64,000 nucleotides of DNA from Hymenobacter psychrophilus (GTDB lineage Bacteria; Bacteroidota; Bacteroidia; Cytophagales; Hymenobacteraceae): contig NZ_FNOV01000017.1 of the NCBI RefSeq assembly GCF_900107135.1, positions 1 through 64,000 on the forward strand, in the 5' to 3' direction. The notes beneath the pieces were generated by a model. It was not told the DNA's origin and made no database searches. It was given only the letters and a program-made list of their open reading frames with translations. Made by a program: the position numbers and the translations under genes. This document shows, piece after piece, positions 42,584-51,300 of this stretch (within the stretch, counting starts at the first letter, position 1; the number at the start of each line of letters is the position of its first letter).

Positions 42584-42964
42584 TTACACCAGTGGCGGGC
42601 GGAACACGCCGCGGGCGGGAGCATCGGCGTAGCGCAAGGCTGCGGGGGCAGCGTAGCGGCCGGGGGCGGCCGGCCAGTAGCGCGGGGCCGTCAGGGTGAG
42701 GTGGGCGGGCGCGGGCACCAGGTCAAATTTAAGCCGGATGCTGCCGGCTGGCACTTTTTCGTCCTCATCAGCAGCGCTGCGTAGCTGTTTGGCCAGGTGG
42801 CACTTGCCGTTGCACTTAAGCTGCGGCCGGGCTTTGTTCACGCAGTAGCGGGCCGTAATGCGGGCCTGGTTCAACTCATAGTTCACCACCAGCAGCTCCT
42901 GCTCCAGGGTTTGGAGCAGCAATAGGGAGCAAAGCAGATACGCGAGCAGGCGGTACACGGCCAC
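42584..42964 (-). CDS. Small membrane protein with CNGKC motif, copper locus
   Basis: About 126 residues. One membrane helix (about 6-22: LLAYLLCSLLLLQTLEQ), then YCVNKARPQLKCNGKCHLAKQL with a Cys trio, then a Pro/Ala-rich tail. The CVNK-x-CNGKC pattern recurs in short Bacteroidota proteins next to copper genes. No ATG is suitable; GTG at 42964 or 42958 is proposed. It starts the run that continues with MbnP, the CDICGC protein and the di-haem peroxidase. Confidence 0.7.
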   Translation of the reverse strand: MAVYRLLAYLLCSLLLLQTLEQELLVVNYELNQARITARYCVNKARPQLKCNGKCHLAKQLRSAADEDEKVPAGSIRLKFDLVPAPAHLTLTAPRYWPAAPGRYAAPAALRYADAPARGVFRPPLV

Positions 42965-43039
42965 GATAGGTTGAGTCGGCGGCAAATGTACAGCCGGCGA
43001 CTGTATAATTGGTCCCACATGGCGCCGTATCTTTAGCCA

Positions 43040-43696
43040 ATGGCGGCTTTCGTAGCGTTTATTTTCCTGCTGATGACCGGGGCCGCAGTACCCGTGAACC
43101 GGCAATTCCGGCAAACGCCGGGCGGCGTGCCAGTGTTCGTGGTATCGAACGGGATTCATACCGACCTGGTGCTACCCGTGCGCGACCCGCAAACTGGCCA
43201 CAACTGGTTGGCTCAGCTGAACCAGCCTACCCTTACGGCCCGCTTCGGCCGCTACCGCTACGTAGGATTCGGCTGGGGCAATGAAGGCTTTTTTCTGGGC
43301 TCGATGGGCGGGCGCACGCCCGGCCCCGGGGCCGTGGTGTGGGCCCTGCTCCCCTCCAAAACACTGGTGCACGCCAGCTTCTACCCCACCGCGCCCGACT
43401 CGGGAGCCTGGGTAGTGCCGCTGCAGGTATCGGCCGCGCAATACCAGCGGCTGGTGGCGCATGTGCGGGCCGCGCTGGCCGCCCCCGATTCGGTGGGCCG
43501 GCAGCCGCTACGCCAGGCAACCGGCTACGGCGCGGCCGATTTCTTCTTCCGGGCCCGGGGCCGCTACCACGCCCTGCGCACCTGCAACGACTGGACTACC
43601 CGGGGCCTGCGCCGGGCCGGGATAAGGGCCCCGTTGAAGTCGCCACTGGCCGCGTCGGTTATGCATCAGGCCCGCCACAACAGACTCGCTGAATAG
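43040..43696 (+). CDS. TIGR02117/DUF2459 family protein
   Basis: 218 residues. One N-terminal hydrophobic segment (about 3-18), then VFVVSNGIHTDLVLPV, YVGFGWGNEGFFLG and TCNDWTTRGLRRAGI, the three conserved blocks of DUF2459. The role is unknown; the conserved His, Asp and Cys suggest an enzyme with a NlpC/P60-like site. TATCTTTA lies only 5 bp before the ATG, so the transcript may be leaderless or start at the second Met (43073). Confidence 0.85.
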   Translation: MAAFVAFIFLLMTGAAVPVNRQFRQTPGGVPVFVVSNGIHTDLVLPVRDPQTGHNWLAQLNQPTLTARFGRYRYVGFGWGNEGFFLGSMGGRTPGPGAVVWALLPSKTLVHASFYPTAPDSGAWVVPLQVSAAQYQRLVAHVRAALAAPDSVGRQPLRQATGYGAADFFFRARGRYHALRTCNDWTTRGLRRAGIRAPLKSPLAASVMHQARHNRLAE

Positions 43697-43843
43697 ACCA
43701 TAATGCTCGTTCAATTGATGTTTTTTGTCGATTAAATTAAATTATCTCCTTAAAATTACATTTTATCGTCATCGAAGTCGTAACTTGCAGCCGCGAAATC
43801 TCGCTTGAAAGCGGAGTCGTACCGCTTAAGACAGGACCGGAAG

Positions 43844-44206
43844 ATGTTGGATGTTCAGCGTGAAGAGTTACCCCAGGCATACCTGCTTATCCTGTCCTAT
43901 TTAGCTTCCGACACCAATGACAGCGAAATGCTGGCCCGGGCCCTGCATCGGGCCAGCCGCACCAGCAAGCCCGCCGTGGTAGTCGACCTGAGCCTGGTTG
44001 ATTCGCTGAGTAACGATGTGATAGAGCTGCTGCTGGCCTATGCCTTCGCATTGCGGGCTCAGGCGCGCCAGCTGATTCTGTGCCACACGCCGCAGGCCAG
44101 CCGCCACCGCTTCCAGCGCCTCGATACCGACTCGCAGCCGTTGCTGGTAGCCTCGGTGCTCGATGCCATCGAGGAAATCGAATTTGGGGCTTCCCGAATG
44201 AGCTGA
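43844..44206 (+). CDS. STAS-domain-like protein
   Basis: 120 residues with the STAS order: beta strand AYLLILSYLAS, a helix, PAVVVDLSLVDSLSNDVIELLLA (the conserved DxS/D region), and a final QLILCHTP strand. It contains no membrane segment or kinase-like motif. STAS proteins are anti-anti-sigma or scaffold components; no phosphatase or anti-sigma partner is adjacent. An upstream TTG start at 43805 would add 13 residues. An AT-rich gap of about 140 bp lies before it. Confidence 0.65.
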   Translation: MLDVQREELPQAYLLILSYLASDTNDSEMLARALHRASRTSKPAVVVDLSLVDSLSNDVIELLLAYAFALRAQARQLILCHTPQASRHRFQRLDTDSQPLLVASVLDAIEEIEFGASRMS

Positions 44207-44297
44207 TTTACGGCCGGCCGCGGAAGAACTGGGGAAAGTCCGGCGGAAAGCGCGAATTTTGCGCCCGTACCACCGCATTTCGATTCCCTCGCCCCCG

Positions 44298-45728
44298 ATG
44301 AGCAGCGTTCAGAAACCCAGCATCCCGCAAGGCACCCGCGACTTTGGCCCAGCCGTAGTGGCCCGCCGCAACTATATTTTCGGCGTCATACGCCGCGTGT
44401 TCGAGAAGTTCGGCTACGCCCCGCTCGAAACCCCAACCTTGGAAAACCTGAGCGTGCTCACCGGCAAGTACGGCGACGAGGGCGACCAGCTGCTGTTTAA
44501 GGTGCTCAACTCGGGTAACTTCCTCAAAAAGCAGAAGGGCGAGGTTATCAAGGAGGAAGTAACGCCCGCCGACCTGCTGGCCGGCCCGCGGGCGGTGCTG
44601 CCCAAAATTGCCGAAAAAGGCCTGCGCTACGACCTGACGGTGCCTTTTGCCCGCTACGTAGTAATGAACCGGGGCACGCTGGTGTTCCCGTTTAAGCGCT
44701 ACCAGATTCAGCCGGTGTGGCGCGCCGACCGGCCCCAGCGTGGCCGCTACCGCGAGTTTTACCAGTGCGACGCCGACGTGGTGGGCACCGATTCGCTGCT
44801 GTGCGAGGCTGAAATTGTGCTCATGATGAGCGAGGCACTCAACACGCTGGGCCTCACCGACCACACCATCAAACTGAACCACCGCCGGGTGCTGGGCGCC
44901 TTTTACCAGGCTCTGGGCGGCGAGGGCACCGAGGTGGATCTGTTCACGGCCATCGACAAGCTCGACAAAATAGGCCGCGAGGGCGTGGAAAAGGAGCTGG
45001 CCGAACGCGGCTTCTCGGCCGAGGCCATCGACAAGCTGTTTGCCCTGCTGGGCGTGGCCGGCTCGTTCGAGGAGAAGCTGGAGCGGCTGCTCGCCGCCTT
45101 CGTAACGGCCGCCGTAGAGCCCGACACACCCGGCGCCGACGGCTACAAAGGCCTGCAGGACCTGCACCGGGTGCTCGACTACCTGCGCGGCTTTGGCTTT
45201 GACAAGTGGGACAACCTGGAGTTCGACGTAACGCTGGCCCGCGGCCTGAGCTACTACACGGGCTGCATCTTCGAAATCAAGATCAACAACGTGAACATGG
45301 GCAGCGTGAGCGGCGGCGGCCGCTACGACAACCTCACGGGCGCGTTCGGGCTGCCGGGCGTATCGGGCGTGGGCTTCTCGTTCGGCGTCGACCGCCTCTA
45401 CGACTGCCTGGAGGAGCTAAATCTGTTCCCAGAGGCGGTGGCAGCTACCACGCGCTGCCTGCTGGCCAATTTCGATGCCGAAAGCGAGGCAGCGGCGCTG
45501 CCCGTGCTGCGCCGGCTGCGGGCCGAAGGCATTGCCACCGAACTGTACCCCGAGTCGGGCAAGCTGGGCCGGCAGTTCAAGTATGCCGATGGCAAGGGCA
45601 TTCCGTACGTATTGCTGCAGGGCTCCGAGGAGCGTGCGGCCGGCCAGTTCAAGCTGAAAACGCTGGCCACCGGCACCGAGCAGACGCTGACGCTGGAACA
45701 AGTGCTGGCAGAGTTGGTTGGTGGGTAG
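44298..45728 (+). CDS. hisS: Histidyl-tRNA synthetase
   Basis: 476 residues. Class II motifs are all present: PQGTRDF start, LTVPFARYV, motif 2 QPVWRADRPQRGRYREFYQCD, histidine-A loop GLSYYTGCIFE, GGGRYDNL, motif 3 GVGFSFGVDRLY, and a C-terminal anticodon-binding domain (about 375-475). It charges tRNA-His in the cytoplasm. The ATG at 44298 matches the conserved SIPQGTRDF position. A hairpin repeat follows the stop by 9 bp. Confidence 0.97.
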   Translation: MSSVQKPSIPQGTRDFGPAVVARRNYIFGVIRRVFEKFGYAPLETPTLENLSVLTGKYGDEGDQLLFKVLNSGNFLKKQKGEVIKEEVTPADLLAGPRAVLPKIAEKGLRYDLTVPFARYVVMNRGTLVFPFKRYQIQPVWRADRPQRGRYREFYQCDADVVGTDSLLCEAEIVLMMSEALNTLGLTDHTIKLNHRRVLGAFYQALGGEGTEVDLFTAIDKLDKIGREGVEKELAERGFSAEAIDKLFALLGVAGSFEEKLERLLAAFVTAAVEPDTPGADGYKGLQDLHRVLDYLRGFGFDKWDNLEFDVTLARGLSYYTGCIFEIKINNVNMGSVSGGGRYDNLTGAFGLPGVSGVGFSFGVDRLYDCLEELNLFPEAVAATTRCLLANFDAESEAAALPVLRRLRAEGIATELYPESGKLGRQFKYADGKGIPYVLLQGSEERAAGQFKLKTLATGTEQTLTLEQVLAELVGG

Positions 45729-45737
45729 TGGGAGAAC

Positions 45738-45814
45738 ATCATTCAGCGCCAAGCGAAGAATCTCGCACGACTGGTTGATTAGCACGCGATATCCTTCGCT
45801 TGGCGCTGAATGAC
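45738..45814. repeat. Dispersed hairpin repeat, copy 3 (diverged)
   Basis: Left arm 45738-45769 and right arm about 45783-45814. Both contain CATTCAGCGCCAAGCGAAG, where copies 1 and 2 read CATTCTGAGCAGCGCGAAG. The arms still pair, so changes occurred on both sides. It lies between hisS and a convergent small gene. Confidence 0.75.
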
Positions 45815-45830
45815 GTTCTCCTGCCATAAA

Positions 45831-46025
45831 CTACATCTGCACACTAAGGGCCTGTCGGACTTCGGGCCAGCTCAGTTCGCCGGCCACGTAGCGACCGTAC
45901 AGCTGCCGGGCGTAGGGTGTCGCCTTCGTACGCAGGCTGGGAATAGCGTCCTGCAGGCGCATCAACACGGTGCGTCGCTGGGCGGGCGTTTGGGCGCCAG
46001 GGCCGAACTTCGGGTTGTATTCCAT
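45831..46025 (-). CDS. Small hypothetical protein, 64 residues
   Basis: 64 residues beginning MEYNPKFGPGAQTPAQRRT. A helical segment VLMRLQDAIPSLRTKA is followed by YARQLYGRYVAGELSWPEVRQAL. The last part recalls the short helices of VbhA-type antitoxins, but no toxin gene is nearby. GC-rich third positions and the repeat boundary beside its stop favour a real gene. Function unknown. Confidence 0.6.
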   Translation of the reverse strand: MEYNPKFGPGAQTPAQRRTVLMRLQDAIPSLRTKATPYARQLYGRYVAGELSWPEVRQALSVQM

Positions 46026-46223
46026 AGGGTAAGTCAGTAAGGATCAGAGCGGTATTTCAAATATCGGCAACCTGCCTGTTGGAAGCAAGCGCAAAAAATA
46101 CGGATTTCACCCGGGCGCAACTCCGTATTTATACCCACCGCGCTGGCCCCGTTCGGGCTGCTGGGCCTCTTGGCCGCCGGAGCTTCCGCGAGCATAGCCA
46201 CCGGGCTGCGCAGGCAGATTCCG

Positions 46224-46231
46224 TACTTTTG
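46224..46231 (+). promoter_or_regulatory. TAnnTTTG -7 element of hutH
   Basis: TACTTTTG is a perfect Bacteroidota -7 element, 26 bp before the hutH ATG at 46258. No convincing -33 TTTG is seen at the expected distance. Confidence 0.5.
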
Positions 46232-46257
46232 AAATTCCTGCCCTTCTCCCCCACCCT

Positions 46258-47757
46258 ATGGCTGCTGACTACGAGCTCACCCCCTCCGCTTTCCTCGATT
46301 TAGCCACGCTCGACGAGTTGCTGCGCAGCCGGGCGCGGGTGGTACTCGGCGCCGAAGCCCGCCAGCGACTCGAAGCCGGCCACCACTACCTGCACCAGCG
46401 TCTGGAGCGCGACCCCGATACGGCCGTGTACGGCATCAATACTGGCTTCGGGGCGTTGTGCGGGCAGGCCGTTCCGGCCGAACAGCGCCAGCAGCTGCAG
46501 CAGAACCTGCTGATGTCGCACGCCTGTGGTACGGGCCCCGAAGTGCCGGCCGAGCTGGTGCGGCTGATGCTGCTGCTAAAGGTGCAGAGCCTGTGCTACG
46601 GCCACAGCGGCGTGCAGGTAGCCACCGTGCAGCGCCTGCTCGATTTCTACAACCGCGGCATGCTGCCGGTGGTGCTGGAGCAGGGCAGCCTGGGTGCCAG
46701 CGGCGACCTGGCCCCACTGGCCCACCTCTGCCTGCCGCTGCTTGGGTTGGGCGAAGTCAACTACGAAGGCTACCGCCTGACCGCCGCCGATGCGCTGAGT
46801 TTGTTCAGCTGGGAGCCCATTGTGCTGGGGGCCAAAGAAGGGCTGGCGCTGCTCAATGGCACCCAGTTTATGCTGGCCTACGCCGTACACGGGCTGCTGC
46901 GGGCCCGCCGGCTGGCCGCCGCCGCCGACGTTATCGGGGCCCTCTCGCTGGAGGGGTTCGATGGGCTGAGCGAGCCGCTTGATGAGCGCCTGCACCGCCT
47001 GCGCCCCCACCCTGGGCAGCTGCTGGTGGCCGAGCGGCTGCGGGGCCTGCTGGCCGGCAGCGAGCTGCAGCAGCAGCCCAAAACCGCCGTCCAGGACCCC
47101 TACTCGCTGCGCTGCATGCCCCAGGTGCACGGCGCTTCGCGCGATGCGCTGGAGTACGTGGCCCGCACCACCGAAATCGAGTGCAACGCCGTAACCGACA
47201 ACCCGATCATTTTCCCCGAAGACGACGCCATTTTGAGCGGGGGCAATTTCCACGGCCAGCCGTTGGCGTTGGGGCTGGATATGCTGGCCATTGCCGTGGC
47301 CGAGCTGGGCAGCATCTCGCAGCAGCGCACGGCCCAGCTTATTAGCGGGCAGCGGGGGCTGCCGCCGTTTCTGGTAGCCGCGCCGGGCCTCAACTCCGGG
47401 TTGATGATTCCGCAGTACGCCGCCGCCGGCCTCGTCAGCCAGAACAAGCAGCTCTGCACGCCCGCTTCGGTGGACAGCCTGGTGAGCAGCAACGGCCAGG
47501 AAGACCATGTGAGCATGGGCGCCAACGCCGCCACCAAGGCCCTGCGCGTGGTCATCAACGCCGAGCAGCTGCTGGGTATCGAGCTGCTGAATGCGGCCCA
47601 GGCCCTGGAGTTCCGCCGGCCGGCCCGTAGCTCGGCGCCGCTGGAGGCGCTGGTAGCCGCCTTCCGCGAGAAAGTGCCCTTCGTAGCCCACGACCGGATT
47701 CTGTACCCCGACCTGGCCGCCGCCGCCGATTTCGTGCGTACGTATACCTGGGAGTAG
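46258..47757 (+). CDS. hutH: Histidine ammonia-lyase
   Basis: 499 residues. NTGFGALC, LGASGDLAPLAHL with the ASG triad that forms the MIO electrophile, SLEGFDGLSEPLDERL and QDPYSLRCMPQVHGA are hallmarks of the HAL/PAL family. NPIIFPEDDAILSGGNFHG fits histidine lyase. It converts L-histidine to urocanate. No hutU, hutI or hutG is nearby. The length is typical of the bacterial enzyme; a phenylalanine/tyrosine lyase is less likely but not excluded. Confidence 0.93.
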   Translation: MAADYELTPSAFLDLATLDELLRSRARVVLGAEARQRLEAGHHYLHQRLERDPDTAVYGINTGFGALCGQAVPAEQRQQLQQNLLMSHACGTGPEVPAELVRLMLLLKVQSLCYGHSGVQVATVQRLLDFYNRGMLPVVLEQGSLGASGDLAPLAHLCLPLLGLGEVNYEGYRLTAADALSLFSWEPIVLGAKEGLALLNGTQFMLAYAVHGLLRARRLAAAADVIGALSLEGFDGLSEPLDERLHRLRPHPGQLLVAERLRGLLAGSELQQQPKTAVQDPYSLRCMPQVHGASRDALEYVARTTEIECNAVTDNPIIFPEDDAILSGGNFHGQPLALGLDMLAIAVAELGSISQQRTAQLISGQRGLPPFLVAAPGLNSGLMIPQYAAAGLVSQNKQLCTPASVDSLVSSNGQEDHVSMGANAATKALRVVINAEQLLGIELLNAAQALEFRRPARSSAPLEALVAAFREKVPFVAHDRILYPDLAAAADFVRTYTWE

Positions 47758-47865
47758 GCCGCGACGGCAACCCGTGGGTTGACTGGCTGGAGCGGGAGCT
47801 GCGCTTCCGCTTACATTTCACTTTCTTCGTGCACATATTCCGGCTCGCTTGGCGTTAGGCTTATC

Positions 47866-49824
47866 ATGACGAAAACTGCACTCCTGCTTTGGGTTTTGCT
47901 GCTGGCCGGTCTGTTCGCGGGCCCGGCGGCGCATGCTCAGGCGCCGTGCGTGTCGCAAACCAATGCCGGCGCTGCCTTCGAAGCATACGACGCTGCTACC
48001 GGCCAGCTGCTGCCCAAACTGCTGTGCGTGGGCCGGCCGGTACGGCTGCGCGACCGGAGCGGCAAGAATTTCAAACTGGCTGAGATTTATTACCGCCAAG
48101 GCACCACTACGATCTGCACTGGCTTCAACAACGATACCACAACCACCTTTACCCCGGCTGCTGTTGGAGCACTGGTTATCACTCAAAACACCCCAGGAGT
48201 CGACGCTAATAGTCCTGGCATTATTTTCTCCAAAACCTACGAGGTGCTGGCCACTCCCCAGCCTACGTTCGAGCTCAGTGTCTGCTCCCCGGGGCTGGTG
48301 CAGGTTACTGTTACCGATGCCAGCTACGCCACCTACTTTGTGCAGGTGGGTTCGGGCGCACCGGTGCTGGCCGAACGTGGCGTAGCGGTCAGCTACCCGA
48401 TAAGCGGCGGCCCGAATACAGTTACCGTAACCGGTCGTAATGCCCAGGTCGGCGTGTGCGAGGGCACCAGTACCAAACCGTTTACGCCGCTGCCCCCCCC
48501 GCAACGGCCGGTTGTACGCCGCCTCACGCGGCCTGCCGAGGGCACCGTGCAACTGGAGTTCGAGGCCCTGCAGCCTGAGTACCTCTACCAATTGCAGGTA
48601 GCTGAAGCCGCCGCGCCAGGCGGTTACCGCAACCTGACCGCCGTAACGGCCGCCAGCACCACCCTCACACTGCCCGCGGCCCCGCTGCCGGGCTGCTACC
48701 GGTTGCTGCTGCAGGACCAGTGCGAGCCGACGGTTTTCAGCCTGCCATCCAACGAAATCTGCTCGGTGCAGCTTGATGGCGCGGCCACCAACGGCAGCAA
48801 CCAACTCAGCTGGACCAGCGCCGGCAGCGGCACCTACACGCTTACCCGCACCGAGGGCAGCACGAGCGTGGTGCTGCCGCTGCCGCCCGGCGCCACCAGC
48901 TACACCGACGCGGCCGTGAGCTGCGGCACCACCTACCGCTACCAGGTTAGCCTGGGTAGCGGGCCGGCCACCTCGGTTTCCAATGAAATCAGCCTGACGG
49001 CTCTTTCTACCACCCCGCCGGCCCGGCCGCGGCTGTGGGCGGGCTTCAACCTGCGCAACCAGGTAGAGCTGCGGGCCGAAGTGCCGGGGCTGGCCATCGG
49101 CGGCCAGCTCCGCTACCAGCGCAACGGGGCACCGCTGGCCGCCACGCCTGCCCGCCGCCTACTCGATTCGCTGGTGACGCCCGACCCGGCCGTGCCACTG
49201 TGCTACGCGGTCGAGTTTCAGGATGCCTGCGGCAACCGCGCCCCGGCCGGAGCCAGCGTGTGCATAGTGCAGCTCGTGGCGGAAGTGCCTAACCCCAACG
49301 GCCCCGAAATCCGCCTTACCTGGTCGGCGCTGACGGTGACGGGGCCGGACCCGGCCGCGCCGGTGAGCTACCAAGTGCTGGGGCTGGCCGCCGACAATGC
49401 CGTGGTTTCCAGCGTGCCCGTGGGTGCAGCCCTCACCTACCTCGACCTGCAGCCCGACCCCAACCGGCAAACTGTGCGCTACCGCATTGAGGCCCGCGGG
49501 GTGGGGCTTGTGGAACCCTCGTACTCCAACGTGGCCGAGGTAACGCGCCCGGTAAAGCTGGTGCTGCCCACCGCCTTCACGCCCAACGGCGACGGGCTCA
49601 ACGACGTACTGGAGCTCAAGGGCCGCTTCCTCGACAGCTTCCGCTTTACCATCATCGACCGCAACGGCCAGACCGTGTTTGAAACCACCGACCGCACCCG
49701 CGGCTGGGACGGGCGCATTAAGGGCGCCGTGCCGGTGCCCGGGGCCTACGCCTGGCAGTTTGAGGCCCTCGACCAGCGGGGCCAGCGCGTGCGGCAGTAC
49801 GGCAGCGTCACAATTCTGCGGTGA
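47866..49824 (+). CDS. T9SS type B secreted protein with gliding-motility C-terminal domain
   Basis: 652 residues. Signal peptide MTKTALLLWVLLLAGLFAGPAAHA. The middle part has fibronectin-III-like modules (about 210-310, 320-400, 500-565). The end, LPTAFTPNGDGLNDVLELKG to QYGSVTILR (about 565-652), is the type B T9SS sorting domain (TIGR04131/CHU_C). The protein should pass through T9SS and remain on the surface or be released. The T9SS machinery is not in this window. Upstream in-frame sequence was excluded because the signal peptide begins here. Confidence 0.88.
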   Translation: MTKTALLLWVLLLAGLFAGPAAHAQAPCVSQTNAGAAFEAYDAATGQLLPKLLCVGRPVRLRDRSGKNFKLAEIYYRQGTTTICTGFNNDTTTTFTPAAVGALVITQNTPGVDANSPGIIFSKTYEVLATPQPTFELSVCSPGLVQVTVTDASYATYFVQVGSGAPVLAERGVAVSYPISGGPNTVTVTGRNAQVGVCEGTSTKPFTPLPPPQRPVVRRLTRPAEGTVQLEFEALQPEYLYQLQVAEAAAPGGYRNLTAVTAASTTLTLPAAPLPGCYRLLLQDQCEPTVFSLPSNEICSVQLDGAATNGSNQLSWTSAGSGTYTLTRTEGSTSVVLPLPPGATSYTDAAVSCGTTYRYQVSLGSGPATSVSNEISLTALSTTPPARPRLWAGFNLRNQVELRAEVPGLAIGGQLRYQRNGAPLAATPARRLLDSLVTPDPAVPLCYAVEFQDACGNRAPAGASVCIVQLVAEVPNPNGPEIRLTWSALTVTGPDPAAPVSYQVLGLAADNAVVSSVPVGAALTYLDLQPDPNRQTVRYRIEARGVGLVEPSYSNVAEVTRPVKLVLPTAFTPNGDGLNDVLELKGRFLDSFRFTIIDRNGQTVFETTDRTRGWDGRIKGAVPVPGAYAWQFEALDQRGQRVRQYGSVTILR

Positions 49825-49858
49825 GCAGTTCTTCTGGGCCGTTTCCGGCCTGCCGGCG

Positions 49859-49866
49859 TATCTTTG
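49859..49866 (+). promoter_or_regulatory. TAnnTTTG -7 element of ybaB
   Basis: TATCTTTG is a perfect -7 element 36 bp before the ATG of the YbaB gene. A TTTCC patch about 20 bp upstream is only a weak -33. Confidence 0.45.
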
Positions 49867-49901
49867 GGAAGATATTTTTCACCTTTTGAGACGACGCGAC
49901 T

Positions 49902-50237
49902 ATGTTTGATATGGCCGGAATGATGGGCAAGATGAAGGACCTGCAGGAGAAGATGAAGCAGGCCCAGGACCAGTTGCAGTACCTGACGGCCACGGCCGAA
50001 TCGGGGGGCGGGCTGGTGAAGGCCACGGCCAACGGTCAGCGCCGCCTGCTCAAGCTCGAAATCGACGACAGCCTGCTCCAGCCCCAGGACCGTGATATGC
50101 TGGCCGACCTAGTGGTAGCGGCCGTGAACAAAGTGATGGAAGAGGCCGCTGCCAAGGCCCAGGAAGAGCTAAAAAAGACCACTTCCGGCCTCATCCCCAA
50201 CATCCCCGGCCTCGACCTCGGCGGTTTTGGCCTCTGA
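49902..50237 (+). CDS. ybaB: YbaB/EbfC nucleoid-associated protein
   Basis: 111 residues. MFDMAGMMGKMKDLQEKMKQAQ forms the helical tweezer arm; VKATANGQRRLLKLEIDDSLL and MLADLVVAAVNKVMEEAAAKAQEEL are the dimer core. It binds DNA as a dimer. In many bacteria it lies beside dnaX and recR, absent here. Its last 11 bp overlap the proposed TTG start of the glycosyltransferase gene, so the two are probably co-translated. Confidence 0.95.
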   Translation: MFDMAGMMGKMKDLQEKMKQAQDQLQYLTATAESGGGLVKATANGQRRLLKLEIDDSLLQPQDRDMLADLVVAAVNKVMEEAAAKAQEELKKTTSGLIPNIPGLDLGGFGL

Positions 50238-51300
50238 TACCACTGCCGGCTCCTGCGCCGATGTAGCGGTGGTCATTCTCAACTGGAATGGCCGCGACTT
50301 TCTGCGCCAGTTCCTGCCCGGAGTGCTGGCCCACTCGGCCGGGGCCACCGTGTTCGTGGCCGACAATGCCTCCACCGATGATTCGGTGGTTATGGTGCGG
50401 GCCGAATTTCCGGCGGTGCGGGTGCTGGAAAACGGGGGCAACCTGGGATTCTGCGAGGGCTACAACCGTGCCCTGGCCCAACTCGGGCCCGAATTCCGCT
50501 ATTACGTGCTGCTCAATTCCGATGTGGAGGTGACGCCCGGCTGGCTCGCGCCCCAGCGGGTGCTGCTGGAGGCCAACGCGCGCATTGCCGCCTGCCAGCC
50601 CAAAATCCGGCAGTATAGCTCCGATCCGGCCGCGCGCCAGCTGTTCGAGTACGCCGGGGCGGGCGGCGGCTACCTCGACTCGCTGGGTTACCCTTTCTGC
50701 CGCGGCCGCCTTTTTGATACCCTTGAAACCGACACCGGCCAGTATGATGACGCCCGGCCGGTGGCCTGGGCGACCGGGGCCTGCCTGCTGGTGCGCGCCG
50801 AGGCCTGGCATGCGCTAGACGGGCTGGAACCGGCCTTTTTTGCCCACATGGAGGAAATCGACTTCTGCTGGCGGCTGCAGAACGTGGGCTGGCAGGTATG
50901 GTACCAGGGCGGCAGCACGGTGTTTCATGTAGGCGGCGGCACGCTGCACAAATCCAACCCGCGCAAAACCTACCTCAACTTCCGCAACGGCCTGGCCCTG
51001 GTCTACCTCAACACCCACCCGGCCGAGCTGCCCGCCGTGCTCATCGGCCGCGTAGCCCTCGACTGGGTGGCGGCCCTGCGCCTGCTGCTACAAGGCCAGA
51101 CAGCCGATTTCCGGGCCGTGTTGCGGGCCCACTGGCACTTTGTGGGCCGCCTGAGCTACTGGAACAGCCGGCGGCGGCAGTTTCCGCCCCGCCTGCGCTT
51201 ATCCGAGCGCGTCGGCACCTACACCGGCAGCCTTGTGTGGGCCTATTTCGCGCAGGGCAAGCGTCTGTTTAAGGATTTAGAAGTGAGAAGTGAGAAGTGA
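50227..51300 (+). CDS. Family 2 glycosyltransferase, WbbL/rhamnosyltransferase-like
   Basis: 357 residues from a TTG start, or 343 from GTG at 50269. VAVVILNWNGRDFL, VADNASTDDS and VLLNSDVEV form the GT2 nucleotide-sugar site, and MEEIDFCWRLQNVGW is the acceptor-side motif of rhamnosyltransferase-like members. It probably adds a sugar to a surface polymer from the cytoplasmic face. The start is uncertain because no ATG is in frame before the conserved strand. The last residues EVRSEK and the stop come from a 7-bp repeat array. Confidence 0.88.
   Translation: MASDTTAGSCADVAVVILNWNGRDFLRQFLPGVLAHSAGATVFVADNASTDDSVVMVRAEFPAVRVLENGGNLGFCEGYNRALAQLGPEFRYYVLLNSDVEVTPGWLAPQRVLLEANARIAACQPKIRQYSSDPAARQLFEYAGAGGGYLDSLGYPFCRGRLFDTLETDTGQYDDARPVAWATGACLLVRAEAWHALDGLEPAFFAHMEEIDFCWRLQNVGWQVWYQGGSTVFHVGGGTLHKSNPRKTYLNFRNGLALVYLNTHPAELPAVLIGRVALDWVAALRLLLQGQTADFRAVLRAHWHFVGRLSYWNSRRRQFPPRLRLSERVGTYTGSLVWAYFAQGKRLFKDLEVRSEK

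Noticed and set aside
45831..46025. Antitoxin of a toxin-antitoxin pair
   Set aside because: The C-terminal helix resembles VbhA-type antitoxins, but no toxin gene is adjacent, so only a hypothetical protein is reported.
46576..47691. Long frame opposite hutH
   Set aside because: Low-complexity Gln/Gly/His composition, entirely inside a well-defined gene on the other strand.
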